DNA of 64,000 nucleotides from Myripristis murdjan. Taxonomy: Eukaryota; Chordata; Actinopteri; Holocentriformes; Holocentridae. The notes under the pieces are model-generated. The model made no database searches and was not told where the DNA came from. It was given only the letters and a program-made list of their open reading frames with translations. Numbering within the stretch: position 1 is the first letter of the stretch; each line of letters opens with the position of its first letter. Below, one piece after another: positions 45,401-58,899 of this stretch. The stretch is from NCBI RefSeq assembly GCF_902150065.1, contig NC_043983.1:14788321-14852320 (forward strand). The letters are read 5' to 3'. A program made the translations under genes and the position numbers.

Positions 45401-48400
45401 GAAGAAGTGAGAGGACTCTGCTATACGTTGATCTTAATGTGTGGGTGTTGAATGTATGTGTGTCCAGAGGTCTGCTGGGAGGGCACTCCATGGCTATGAT
45501 GCTGAAGGATGGGGGGCAGCACATGCTGTGGTACCAGGATGAGCTCCTGCATATGGCCAAAGACCTGGGCCTCCGCCTGCTACCTGCCTTCAACACCAGC
45601 AGTGGCCTGCCTTACCCCAGAGTGAGACAAAACAACACACAAACATAAAAATACATGGAAGGAACCCTTTATGTCACAAATCAAGCTGAATATCCTGTGG
45701 TCTGTTTAATGCAGGGATGTTTAACCACACCGGTAATACATGCACGGCTTTTGTTTTGTTTATGGTAGTAAAAAGTCCCATATTTTATTCAGTTTACATG
45801 ATTATGTTTTCAAATATACTATGGTCAAGGGAAGAAAAAAATGTTCTTCATGATGTTTTTTTTAAAAAAGTGTAGTTTAGTTATAATTGTGTTGATTGAT
45901 ATGTTTGAACACTGAGTCCTGAAGACAGAATAATAACAGTTCTGGACCTTGATTGCTGCTCTACCTAAAAAGAGGCAAGCTTTTTTTTTTTTTTTTTAAT
46001 AGTATTAGTTATTGTTTAGTGTGGGGAGCCACTGAAGACCAAGGCCAGTTGTGATGTCTCAAGATGACTCAAGTCTGTCCAAAATCTGGGTTTTAAATAT
46101 GCAGTAACTTTATATGTAACCTGTCAAATAATATTCAGTGTCTACGATTAATGATTACATGAAACATCTTTGACCACACCAGTACAGTGCAGTCCACAAG
46201 AGTCAACTACCAAGATTTATTAATTTTTGACAAATGAGGAAAACAAATACAGTTTTCCTCAACTGATGCTTCTTTTTGAAAAATACATTATTTAGAGCTG
46301 ATACAAAACAAGGTTAGATCTTTGAGTAATGCTCTTATGTAAAGGGGCTGTATCTGAATATAATTTTTAAAATTGTTCTGTCTCACTATATATTTAATTC
46401 AAATATTAACTAACTCATTCCCAATGCACAGTGTAAATTGCTCTTTAAAAAATGAATACCAGATATTGCTAAAAGAATGAGGCCCTCCATGTGTTACTGC
46501 TGCTACTGCTGGTGCTTTAGCTTTGACAGGCTTTGCAGTTGTTCATAACAGTTTCACAGGGGCTTTTTGAAGCAGTTCTGGGCCAGTGTGTTCCCTGAGT
46601 GCTGAAACACTATTCCAGCACCAAATTGCAGCTTGGAAAGTTTTGAAAGGGACAGCACAGCGCACACACTGGTCATTGAACATGATCTACATCCAGGATC
46701 CACAGCCAACTGAACAAAGGGCATTCTGCTCAACTTTGTGAACTTCTATTAATGATATACACACAACCGTTTTCAATCTTGTTTCATTTTCGATAATTGG
46801 TTAAACAAAAGATGTAGTGGCTGTGGACTGGGACTGCTAGACATCATCATGCATAAAAAGAGAAATTTGAGCTGTTATTATTGGATAGTCGTGTTAATTG
46901 AATATTTGATTATGGTGTACAGTCACAGAGAGTCACAGGATGAACACAGACAAACAGATGTGCACAGACACAGGCATTAGCACTAGACACGTTTGCACCC
47001 ACCTGCAGGGTTGAACGATGACAAACTGACACACATTTGCTGATGCTCACAGCGAGAGGACACATGGACGACATCCTCTACAGATCATGACTGCATAATT
47101 CCATTTTCTGCTCCAGTGCTCCGCTCGCAGCTGTCACAGCTTTCAGACACAGACTTTTCTTGGTTGACTGCCTCTCATGTGCAAACCAAATGTGACTCTA
47201 AAAACAGCTTTTTAATCTTGTTATTACTCTGCTCTGCAGGTGAATTTGAAATACGGCGTCAGGGGTCCTGAGACAAGAACAGGCACAGAAACAGACACCT
47301 GTACAGCGTGTGCAGGGACCATCATCCTGGAGTTTGCTGCCCTAAGTCGCTTCACTGGAGATCCTGTGTTTGAGGTAACAAATTGTCATCAAATAATCAG
47401 ATCTTATCATGCAAAACATGTCGCTTTAATGTAACGTTTTAAAAGAGGGACTTGGTGTACGCACATGTAGCCACACTTATCAGGTGTGAGACAAAAACTT
47501 CAGTACATAGCACAAAGAAATAAAGTCTGCGCACTTTGTTGAGCTCCCAATAACACTCACATGGAGAGAATCTAAGAGAACAACATCATTGGTTTACTAT
47601 TATTATTGTTCTATTCTATTCTATTATTATTGTACTATTTGTTATTATTGGCAATTACTGGTTCAACACAGTCTGCACTCTTTATTTCTTTGTGCTATAG
47701 TTTAATGTGATGGACCACTTAAAAAGTGGAAAAGCTATATAGATCTTAAATGCAAAAAGTCAGTTTTAATTAAATCACCCTCTTATTCAGATCTTTCTCG
47801 CTAAGTTAACAATAAGAGATAAAAACAGTGTAATGAGAGATTATGACTGTTACATGGCTTTGCTTTGTAAATGTTGTTACCATATGCATCGGCACATCAG
47901 ACACATTATATTTCTTTTTGACTGATGTAGCTAAACTAAACTTTGGTTTTATGTTTTGCTGGTCTGCTAGGATGATTTGCTGACTTTTAAAGATTTACCT
48001 ACCACCTCTGTCAAACATCTGTAAATAGGTGTAGACTTGAGGGTTTCTCTCTCTCTCTCTCTCTCTAATTTTGTTTATTTATTTATTTTAGTTTGTGTCT
48101 ATTGTCTAGGTTGTCTCCTTGGTTTGCTGTATTCCTGGTGGTATTGCCACACAGTCAGTGTAGCTGGTGATATTAGAGCTCATCGTCTTACCCTCAGAAG
48201 AGGCTATTTCCACCATTCATTTACATACAGTATGACAAATAACCTCCAGAACTAGATAATCTTTCGTGGTACACACAAAGCTTTACTAAGTAAAGCTTTA
48301 CTTAAAGCTTTACTTTGGTTTTGCCAAAGTTTTTTTTTTTTGTCGTTATTTCATTGTGCCTGAGTTGAATATTTTCATATCAGTGTGTGTGCATTACATT

Positions 48401-50142
48401 ACATGCTGCTTACTGTCAATCACCTAACATCCCCAGGAAGAAACAGAAGCCTCCTCCAGGGAGTAATCCTTCAAATGCATGTCGCCTTGCAGATTTAATT
48501 ACCACATCGGTGTCTTCTTATTTAGAGCACCGTCATTTTGACAGCAGTTCATTTCAAGCCAACTTTGACATGTTTTTGCAAAGTTTATCTTTTAAAAACT
48601 GTTTAAAAATCCAGGAACTATTAAAAAAATAAAATTATACACAGACCACTTCACAAAAGAATTTGGGGGAAATAAGCACTTGATGCACATTGTTGTAAAT
48701 GGGCTATAACTCTAAATGGCGCTGGTATTCTCCTTTTAAGCTCTCTGATCAACCTTAGCCTTGTGTGACAAAGAGATTGGTGGCAAACTTGATGTCTCCA
48801 GTGTACATTTTTGTTCGAGGTGATACAGTTTCGCTCCCTGTATCTGTTGGAATGAGGCAAAGTAGTCAGATTTTTCCTGATGAGATAATGTAAGAGCCCA
48901 GGACTGGCTTATTTCTTGGCACCAGCAGACTGCAGTAGTCATCCCCTGTTTGAATGATTACAGTGTCTGCCTCTACGTTTTAGGCAGCAAATTGACTTTT
49001 GTAATTGATGATGCACACACAGGCCCATGCCCGGAGAGCCCTGGACTTCCTGTGGGAGAAGAGACAGAGGAACAGCAATCTGGTGGGAACCACCATCAAC
49101 ATCCACTCTGGAGAGTGGGTCCGCAGGGGTGAGAGAGGGGAGGCGGAGGAGATTTGGGGCTGAGAGGTGGGATGAAGAAGACACGGGAGGATTTGAGGAC
49201 GATGGCATGATAGTGAGAGATGGGAGGAAGGAGTGAAAGAGCTGGCAAAGGGCTCATATTGGGAGCTTGTAGGGGGTGTATGATTGAGAGGGGGAGTTAA
49301 AGGAGAGGATGGGTGTAATGGGATATTGATGGATGAGTCAGGGGAGTGTGGGGGTACAGAGGAGTCATGGTAAAAAGAAAACATCTGCTTGCCATCCTGT
49401 TTATGTTGTCCTTAAAGATGTTGTGTGTTTGTGCTCCTCCAGACAGCGGAGTGGGAGCAGGAATTGACTCATATTATGAATACCTGCTAAAGGCCTACAT
49501 CCTCCTGGGAGATGACCTGTTTTTGCAGCGTTTCAATATTGTAAGATAACACACATGCACACACACACACACACACCCTCTCAAACAATCACAGGGTAAC
49601 TCTATCCCCCTCTCTCTGCATAACAGGATTCTGTCACGATGGCTTCTCCCACATGGAACAGGGTTATACTATTAAGTTTTCTGTATTCCTGGATTCAGAT
49701 TAACCATTTTGCAGGAGCAGTTTCTGTGCTGTGCTGTAGCTTACATTCAGTGGATATGTAGCCACAGCCGAGCTCCAACCTCAGTCCCTTGATGGCCATT
49801 AAAAGTCTAAAAAAATCAATAAAATCTACTATTAATTTTAAAATCATACACATAATGGCATAAACAAAAACACATTGTATTGCATTATGTTTGATTCTCA
49901 AGTTATTTTCTCTTTAGATAAGGACCAAAAAACTTTACATCTATTTTACGGTACACGTGTAAATGCAAAGTTGATACCTCATAAAAAAAAAACAAAAAAA
50001 CAAACAAAAAAAACCCCACTGACCTAATTTATCTACATTTTACAACCTGTTTGTTATTTCAAACTTCATGGGTTTACTACAATTTACAACAATTTAATTA
50101 TACATTAGCTAATGGTAGGCAGATGATAATGATGATGAGAAC

Positions 50143-50175
<33 letters not shown>

Positions 50176-53100
50176 GAGAGGAGAGATGATGACAAGAGAC
50201 TTGATAATAGTCCCATTAAGTCAATCAGAATGAGCAGCAACAGCATTAACCAAAGCCAACCTCTGAAGTGAAGAGTGTGTTGCACAGTTGCTGCACCACA
50301 GAAAGAAGCTTAACAGTCCACATACGCAGATAGAGGTATAGACTAAAGCAACTTGAGGTTTTATTATTTATTATTTTTATTTTTTTTAGTGAACCTGGCA
50401 GGGTCTGACGGGTCCTGTCAGGTTCAGGCTGACTTTGAGGAGTCTGCACTGCACAGAAAGACTGGCTGCTCCTGTGCTGCTCCATTTACACTTTGAAATG
50501 CCGCTTGACAACCGATATAGACAGTCGCTTGAGTCTCACATGAACAATGTCATCTCACTGATGCCAAGTTGATGCTTGTGGTGCAGACACGGCGTAATCT
50601 CCCAATTACAGAATGATTCAGTATTTTATGGAACAGCTGTCAACCCTAGATTTGCATGATATACATTTTTATACCAATAATTTGAAGTTATTTTATGATA
50701 CGCTGCACAAAATGCCCCAATTTAGTGGTGGGTGGCCCTGGTCTAGTGGTGGGTGGGGGGCCCATCACTGCTTATGCGAGGGGAAACGCTGCTTAATAGT
50801 AATTCTTATCCTTAATTCACTTTTTGTATTCCACCCAGCACTATGCATCCATAATGAAGTACATCAGCCAGCCTCCTCTGCTGCTCGATGTCCACATCCA
50901 CAAACCTCTGCTTCCTGCTCGCACCTGGATGGACTCCCTTTTGGCTTTTTTCCCTGGCCTACAGGTCAGAATTTGCAGATCCCACACTTAAATCTGAAGG
51001 ATTATCACTGTCAAAGATGATTTTTTTTTTTTCTCCTCTCATGATTCTCATCATGCAAAAATTTACTTCGCCCACAGCCTTTGGTGGCATTTGAGTAATT
51101 TTGTTCATACCAAATACATCCCAGGTGCTGAAGGGAGATATCCGTCCTGCCATTGAGACCCATGAGATGTTGTATCAAGTCACCAAGAAACACAACTTCC
51201 TGCCTGAGGTAATCTGTGTCTCAGTCTTCTTCCATCTGGCTCTTTATGCCCTAGGCTGTAACAACAATGAATGATTTGCGTCACTGAAACAACTCCATAT
51301 GGCTTGTGTTGGCAACAAAAGACTTGGTAGAAGTGAGTTAGCTTTCACTTTATGTGTCTGGCCTGTATGGCTTTGTTCCTCTATTCTAACTACACTGCTT
51401 CAGATGGCGCACTGACCCCCACATCTCTCTCCATCCGTCCCCAGGCCTTCACTACTGATTTCAGGGTACATTGGGCCCAACATCCCCTGAGACCTGAGTT
51501 TGCAGAGAGCACCTATTTTCTCTACAAGGTAATTTATCAAGGATTCATGACATACTGCAGAGGTTCTTTGGCTTTTCAGCGTCACAGAACAGAGGAAAAC
51601 ATCTATTATTATGAGCTGGTTTGGTAAATATGTATTTCATTAATGCATACTTGATATTTTACTTCTATTTTATTGACATCTGAGTAAAATCTTAAAGTAC
51701 ATCTAAGATCCACTGTCTCAGTTTCAGTGATTATTAAGCAGCAGCAAGCATAGCAGATAAATGATTTATATTCTCTGTTAACATTTCAAGTAATTTGGCC
51801 GTTGGCACGCTGCGTCCACCCTTAAATATTGAGTATTTGGACATAATAAAACACTGAGATCATTTGGCCAACCAAAGGAAGTTACACTCTTTTGGTTTTA
51901 GCTTTTCCTTCTTTATCAATATGGAGTTGATTTACTGTCCACTGTTCTGACCGAGCTACTGTCCTCTCTTTCTCCCAGGCCACAGGAGACCCTTACTACC
52001 TGGAGGTAGGTCGCACAGTTCTGGACAACCTCAATCGCTTTGCCCGCGTTCCCTGCGGCTTTGCTGCCATGAAGGATGTCCGCACTGGGAGCCATGAGGA
52101 CCGGTGAGACTGCCAGCTCAGAGCATTTGGAGGATGATACAGCGCAAAGACTTCTGAAGTGCAGCTGTAGACAACATTCAGAAATGCTTTATTTACATTC
52201 AGATGGCACTGACTACAGCAAACACAATGTATTTACACATTGTGGTTACAGATGTGCAAAAGTTGTTGTTGTTTTTTTGTTTTTTTTTCACGGTCGACTA
52301 GTTCCTCTCCAAAACGGCCTATATTTAAATGAGGCTGTTTTGTGAATAGAGTTCTAAATAAGTTTGTGAACTACCTTAATAAAGAAAAAACAGCAACTTG
52401 TTTTTTTTAAGGATTTTTTTTTGGGCATTTCTGCTTCATTTGATAGCAACAGTAGAGAGAGACAGGAAGGGCAGTGGAGAGAGAGAGTGGATGACATGCA
52501 GCAAAGGGCTCAGTTTGGGTTTGAGCCCGGGCTGCTGCAGTAAGGACTTAGCCTTCATACGTGGTACGTGCTCTGCCAGGTGAGCCACTGTGGTGCAACT
52601 TTGCATTTTTTGAGGCTGAATGCACAGTTCTTTCTTAAATTAATAAGGGCAAAAATGTAAAAGATCTTTCTGGTGTGTTTCATTTTTTGCACTGATATTA
52701 ATTAGGTACCTACAGCCTTGGAATAGTTGATATGACAAAGCTTTAATAGAATAGGAATACTTAAGACAGCCTTCCATAAGTAATACAATTTGTGGGATTC
52801 GGCAAGTCACAAAAAAAATGAATAGGCTGTAGCAAGCCAGTACATGTACAGTGCATGAATCAAAGTGGCTAAAAATTAATTAATTTAATTTAATAAATGG
52901 GGCGCCCCAGAAGCTCACGTGGCAGAGCACATACCACGTAACAAGGTTAAGTCTTGGGTTCAAATCCGAGCCCAACCCCTTTGCTGCATGTCCTCCCTTC
53001 TCTCTCCCCTGCCTCTACTGTCTCTCTATACGGTCGAATAAAGAAGAAATGCCCAAAAGAACAAAATGATAGTAATTACATAAATACATAAATCCGAAAA

Positions 53101-56100
53101 GAAATATCCCTAGTTGAATTGTCAGCTGTTTTCTGACTTGTTGACTATTCTGGCCTATCTCTAATAGTGGTGAATTGAGTTGCTGTAGTGTAACAAGCTT
53201 GAGGAAAGATTAACTGCCCCTTGAATGATCACTAGATAAACAACACAGACGGATAGTAGTTCCTAGTTGTTGAATACATCAAATGTTTTTATGTAGTGTG
53301 CAATTTCTCGGCTGAGTGACCCATATCTTAACACGTCCTCTCTCTCCTCAGAATGGACTCGTTCTTCCTGGCTGAGATGTTTAAATACTTGTTCCTGCTG
53401 TTCGCGGACACCGAGGACCTTCCATTTGACGTGGAGGACTACATCTTCACAACAGAGGCACACCTCCTGCCCCTGTCGCTCTCCATGGCCCCGACCTCTT
53501 CTGCCGCCACCAATGCAACAGTAAGCGTCTGATACTGAGGCCATCATAGCTCAGTTTCACAAAGTGATGAACGCCTTTACACATGGCAGTTACTAATAAA
53601 ATGTTTTTTACATTCTAAAGACAGAGGAAGAGCTGGATGACTCTAACTTTGATTGGACATGCCCTAACACCCGGCTCTTGTTTCCTGACCCTGCCTTCCC
53701 TCGGAACCTGCGAGAACCAATCCGCAGCGCCGTGGACAAGAGTTGCCCCCGCCCTGCCCCTTACCGGTACGTATAGGGACTTGTGGCATCGGTATTTGTA
53801 TGCTGACACGCTTTTTTGTCTTTTTTCATTTAGCTTTTTTAACAGCATTTGTGTGTTTTTGAGAAATTCTTTTAACCTCTTGTTTCACCTTTAGTCTGTC
53901 TTCACTCATGTGCTTTTGTCCATCCATCCCTCCAGTGAGCCTGGTATGGGCCGTCCTCCCCTGAGGGCTCAGGACTTCATGGCAAACAACCCTGAACATC
54001 TGGAGCTGCTGAGGAGGATGGGAGTCAGCCTCATCCACCTGAAGGATGGCAGGGTGCAGCTGGTCCAGCATGCTACACAGGTAAACACGTTAGCAACAGG
54101 GGGAAACAGACACATGATCTCATAAAGGGCTCACATTCACAAAAGTACACAAAACACAAGGCCAAAATAAATAATTTTCCTCACAAGATACCTTTGTTTT
54201 TTCTACCCTGAATAATTTAAAATGTTTAATTTGCTCTCTCTCTTCTTCTCCTCTCCCCTCTCTGGCACACCCACAGGCGGTGAGTGCGGTAGCAGCAGAG
54301 GATGGCATGCGATTCATGCAGGAGATGATGGAGCTGTCGAGCCAGCAGCAGAAAGAGCAGCTTCCTCCCAGAGCCATCCAGATTGTCTCACACCCCTTCT
54401 TTGGCAGAGTGGTACTGACCGCTGGCCCAGCTCAGTTTGGCACAGACCTCTCCAAAAGTGCCACAGGGGTGAGTGGATTTTACAGCATGCCAAGCTGCCA
54501 GTTTTCAAATGGGCACCTAGCTGTCTGCACGTTTGTTTTTCCTACCGAGAGTCACATTATTTTTCTGTTTTTTAAGAGCGCACTTACTCTTCTAGAATAT
54601 TTTCCTAATTCAAACAGAAGGACGGATAATTGTTGGCGAAGCACTTGTCCAGAAGGAGAACATGAGGGATTAGGCTGTAGAATTATTCGGCACATGATAC
54701 GGGAATTTTACCCAGTGATCTTTCATTCTTTTCAGCCAAAGGGAACTCATCTGTGTCTGTTCCTTCCTTCCTTCTGTGTGTAGGTGCGAGGCTTCGTGAC
54801 AGTGGCTGAGCCGTATAGTGGCTGCTCCGAGCTGGCCAATGCTGAGTATGTCCAGGGCCGCATCGCCCTCCTCCAGAGGGGTCAGTGTATGTTCGCTGAG
54901 AAGGCCCGACACATCCAGAAAGCTGGCGCCATTGGGGGCATCGTCATCGGTGAGCACAGGCAATTAATGGCACATGACACAGGATATCAACTCAGTGACT
55001 AGATTAGTGCTCGATAAATGGATTACCCTCAGCCACAGAGCTTCCTGCGCATTGGCATGATGACTGAATAAATATAGTAGAACTTCTATAAATCGATTAT
55101 AAATGAATAACTGTAAGACAATCTACTGGTCTGTTAACCTCCACTCTTTCACTGCCTGGCCCATCGTCCTCACCGCTCTCCTCGCTTCCTCTTCCTCCTC
55201 CCAGACGACAACGAGGGCAGCAGCAGCGACACGGCCCCACTGTTTCAGATGGCCGGGGACGGCCGCAACACGGATGACATCACCCTGCCTCTCCTCTTCC
55301 TGTTCCACAAGGAGGGCAACATCCTGATGGAGGCGCTGAAGGAGTACAAGGAGGTGGAGGTGCTGCTGAGTGACAAGGCCAGGGACAGAGGTGAGACAGC
55401 GGCTGCAGTCAGTTACAACATCTGCCATGTGCTCTCCTCATTGATCAGACTCTCCTCTGTCTTCCTTTATCTTTCTTGGGAAGATCTGTCTTAGTAATTT
55501 ACTATTGTGACTCCACTGACTGAGCATCAGTTTGTGTTTGACGTAATAATGGGCGAATAAAGTGCGGTAGTTCAGGCAGTATTTGAAGGCTGAGTGATGG
55601 TGAATAATTACAGTCGGTTGTCATCTCAGCCACCCACCAGCTAGACGTTTAATGTGCGGGGTGGAGGTAAGCACCCTCACCAGCACTGTGCACTCCTAGT
55701 TTTCCTATTTTCTTCCTTCATCTCCCATGCCCGCCTGTTCCCTGTGGTGGACTGTAACAGTGCCTTTCCTCTCCTTTCACTTCTCACTTCTTTCTTTCTC
55801 TCTTGGCTTCTCTTCTTTTTTCATACCCCTATCCCCTTTGGATGAGCAGCAGCCATTTTCAAAGGTAAACCTCTCCCTGGCAGCCTTATTGAGAGCAGTA
55901 AGTATGCTTTTCTCCATCTTTCTTTGTCTGCTTCCCACACTTTTTTCACCCTTTCCCTTTCTGTTCACCTCCTTGAAGCAGTGTCCCTATCGCTCTATCC
56001 CTCTCTCTCACTCTGCCTGCTAACCACAGAAGTGAGTGTGTTTTAGATAGAGAGGCTTAGTGCTGTCACAGTATAGTGTCATCTTTTAGTCGCCCCTTCA

Positions 56101-57863
56101 GAGCTCAGGATCATGACAGCCCTTGATCCTTTCTCTCACTGGAGCAAACCAATAGATACACATGGAAAGGCAAGGTAAAGTGGGACAAACCCTGTTGCTG
56201 GGTGGGGCCTCACTTGTAGTTTCTCACCCAAACAATGTATATTGAAGATGGTTTCTGGACCAAAAATTAAAATTAAAATTAAAATTTGTATTTTTTTTTT
56301 TTAGCCTGTCATGCTTTTATCTACATGGGCTTCTGCAATTTTGGCCATCTTGGCTGTCGATCAGACTCTATGGTGGTAAAATGAAAAGAAATACAACAAA
56401 AGCTCGCTTTGTCATCACAAGTGAGGACAAAATCAAAAATCACAGTAATGTTAACCTAATTTTGATGTCAATGTTAACTGTGATGATATTGTAGGAATGA
56501 CTATTAGTGCTTTCCTAAGATATTTGCACACCATATTTTTGATAAGCAGTCATTAGTAATGTGGATATGATGACCAAGCAGGTAGAGACAAATAACTAAC
56601 AGCTTCACTGGGAAATAGCGTCTCTTAATTATGTTGGAGCCTTGAAAACTACGACAAGACAACACTGATAATCTTTGCCCTATATTACATCAAAAATCCC
56701 AGATGAGATCTAGCCTCATCATGATATTGATGTATTAGCGATATATATCACCCAGCTCTACTACACAAAAATGTTGTTTTATTGATCCTGTAAGCATATT
56801 CTCCTTTCTTTTCCCTCCTTCAGCCAAGTTAGAGCACCGGCTCAGCTGTAAAAAAAAAAGCAGCCTCAGAGCTGGTAGGAATTCAGTATCTTGTTTGAAG
56901 ACATCTCAGCACTGTGGATGCTTACTGACAGGCACTTGAGGCCCGGTTTTGTGACTGGAGGACAGACGCTCTAACCACAAAGCCGCTGTGTCAGAAAAAT
57001 ATCTTGACAACCTGAGCAACGTTAATAATCCTTTTGTGTCATCGCAACAGGACTTAAATTCAGGGATGTATGATGAAAATAATTGACAACTTCTTTTAGA
57101 CTCAGTTTGCAGTTGAAATAGCCTACCTTTTCAGCTCCAATGGTGAATAAAACACATTTCTTTGCAAGTGAAATTTTCACAGTACAACTTTTTGCTGGAT
57201 CAATTTTTTCCCAGTTCAGTAGAGTTCAGTGCAGTTTGGTTGTGCAGCTATGTGAGAAGGTCTTTATTCTGTGGCAAACATGAGTCACCGTCAGCATCAT
57301 GCTGTTACAGCTGACAGCCTCTTGATGAAAACTGCTCTATTTTTGACTGGGAATGACTACCAGGAGGCATTTTGTATAGATTACTGACTGAGGAGGAGGT
57401 GGAAGAAAGAGGTTTGTGTGTATGTCTGTTTTTATGCGTCCTGCATGTCTTCATCTAGAGAGCAATCAAATCTGACCCCCTCCCTTTCTTCTCAGGCATG
57501 GATGCACAAGAAAAGGAAGACTGCTCAACTGAGGGGACTTCTCCTGCCAATTCAGGTCCTATTGACCAATCACAGATGAGTACAATGGAGACGGATGAAT
57601 CTGCTCCTGAGGAGGTTAATCCTTCAGAAGAGAGCGTAAGCCCTCCAGACGAAGAAGTTAGTCCTTCAGATGAAGTTAGTCCATCAGAGGAGGGAGCTAG
57701 TCCCTCAGAAACACACCATGAGCCCAAAGTAGAGAGAGACTCTGAGAAGAGAGAGGAGCCTGAGGGCGACACAGACTTGAGCAGCCAATCAGTGGATGAA
57801 TTGCTAGCTGACTGGCGAGAGGACTTGGAGGCATTCCAGCAGATGGAAAAGGATGAACTCTGA
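42482..57863 (+). CDS. edem3: ER degradation-enhancing alpha-mannosidase-like protein 3
   Basis: EDEM3 trims mannose from misfolded glycoproteins in the ER lumen and so feeds them to ERAD. Twenty coding exons: 42482-42570, 42681-42726, 43258-43358, 44689-44728, 45121-45233, 45468-45621, 47240-47374, 49023-49128, 49443-49540, 50839-50964, 51125-51208, 51445-51528, 51979-52103, 53352-53520, 53621-53766, 53936-54080, 54277-54468, 54784-54949, 55205-55390 and 57496-57863. Sum 2673 bp: 890 aa plus stop (human 932). A signal peptide ([20 protein letters not shown]) is followed by the GH47 mannosidase domain at about 40-480, with E123 ([11 protein letters not shown]) and RPEFAEST near 380-386 as expected active-site parts. 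A protease-associated domain follows at about 652-768 ([20 protein letters not shown]). The acidic tail carries SPSDE/SPSEE repeats, and the protein ends in KDEL (887-890), the ER retrieval signal specific to EDEM3. Two in-phase cassette exons may be skipped or included near the tail. The frame is intact. Confidence 0.97.
47507..47698. repeat. Foldback element in edem3 intron 7
   Basis: ATAGCACAAAGAAATAAAG at 47507-47525 is exactly inverted at 47680-47698, enclosing about 150 bp with ATT-rich sequence. It may be a small MITE; no target duplication is obvious. Confidence 0.65.
48277..48316. repeat. Palindromic AAAGCTTTACT repeat
   Basis: AAAGCTTTACT at 48277-48287 is inverted at 48289-48299 around one base, and further AAAGCTTTACT copies follow. 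Located in edem3 intron 7. Confidence 0.8.
50139..50173. repeat. (AAT)n microsatellite
   Basis: About eleven AAT units in edem3 intron 9. Confidence 0.9.
52413..52597 (-). mobile_element. tRNA-derived SINE, minus orientation
   Basis: In the minus sense it starts TGCACCACAGTGGCTCACCT, has an A-box-like TGGCAGAGCACG, a B-box-like GGGCTCAAACCC, then 'tttgctgcatgtcatccact' and 'gaaatgcccaaaaaaaaa' at its 3' end. It is one of two copies in edem3 intron 13. Confidence 0.85.
52900..53062 (+). mobile_element. tRNA-derived SINE, plus orientation
   Basis: Starts GGGCGCCCCAGAAGCTCACG, with A box TGGCAGAGCAC (52920-52930), B box GGGTTCAAATCC, then TTTGCTGCATGTCCTCCC and an end 'gaaatgcccaaaag'. Same family as the inverted copy about 300 bp upstream. 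Confidence 0.85.
55853..55864 (+). CDS. edem3: Candidate 12-bp cassette microexon of edem3
   Basis: CCATTTTCAAAG is bounded by GCAG and GTAAAC and keeps phase 1 on both sides; it would add A-I-F-K to the protein before the acidic tail. The exon junction 55390/57496 is in frame without it, so it would be optional. Confidence 0.4.
56824..56874 (+). CDS. edem3: Candidate 51-bp cassette exon of edem3
   Basis: Preceded by a pyrimidine tract and CTTCAG and followed by GTAGGA. It keeps phase 1 and reads [17 protein letters not shown]. With or without the 12-bp microexon the frame to the last exon is kept. It adds a basic stretch before the acidic tail. Confidence 0.4.
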
Positions 57864-58876
57864 CGGTCGTCCGAGACACTGTACTCTGTGATGCCTCCAT
57901 GACTGTGCTATGATCCCACCATGGGATTAACCTGGAGGCAATGCATCTTCAGATGCCACCACCTAAAAGATGAACTCAAAGGATACTTGTATGAGTGAAG
58001 AGAAATCTTTTTTTGGGTTAGGCTTGGTTGAAAACGAGAAATGTAAATGACTGTTTTTCCTCCATGGATGGCATTATGTGCCAAGGCAGCCGACATATCT
58101 CTGGACCATAAGGGAGTCCCCTCAGCCTGGTAGATGTCTGATGCTTGAGACACCATGGTTCTCACCTCACCTTCTCACATTTTCTGTGTGCCTGTCATAA
58201 CATGCCCTTATGACTGACTATGCTATGGACCACACTGTATGTAACAATGTGTCTCACTTTCCAGTCGGGTCTTGTTTAATCGCCACGTCATCTTTCTCTG
58301 TATGCATTTCTGACTTTTACTTAAACGGTAACTCATCGTGAATGCTGGTTACACAACTACTCTCACTGATTAATTCATTGACTGGTTGATTTTATTTAAA
58401 TATAATGAGATTATTATGTGTTGATGCAGCGTTTACTGTTCTTTTGTTGAGCCTAATCATGTGTACAATATGATGTTAGCATGATGTGAGTGGAGGACTG
58501 TGTTGATTGGTGGGGTCAGTAACATGGAATAGTCTCCATGATCTTATCGTGGTCGACGCCAAACCTGTTCGCTGTGGAAGATATATGAAGTCATATGTTA
58601 ATGTAAATATGTACTTGTCCAGATATATTGACTAAAATAATCTAGCGCCGCTTTGCTCAGGTTCTGGTCAGTCTGATCAGATCACCCCACCATCACAACC
58701 CTCTGGACCACATGGGGTTGAGTGGACCCACCCTCAATGTGTTGCAGTGGTGACTACGGAGCCAATTAAAACACCGCCACAGGGGGGCGCTGTGTGATCT
58801 GTCATGCTGGAGCTGCTGACTGACCGGAGGGTGGAACCAAGCAAAAATAAGCCAATAACTTAACACGATGAAATTT

Positions 58877-58882
58877 AATAAA
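58877..58882 (+). terminator. Poly(A) signal of edem3
   Basis: AATAAA about 1.0 kb after the stop codon; the sequence between is a plausible 3' UTR (57864 to about 58900). Confidence 0.55.
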
Positions 58883-58899
58883 AATTGATAAGAAAATTG

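Noticed and set aside
48980-49384. Minus-strand frame of 134 codons
   Set aside because: It is the antisense of edem3 exon 8 and purine-rich intron sequence (serine/proline-rich by composition).
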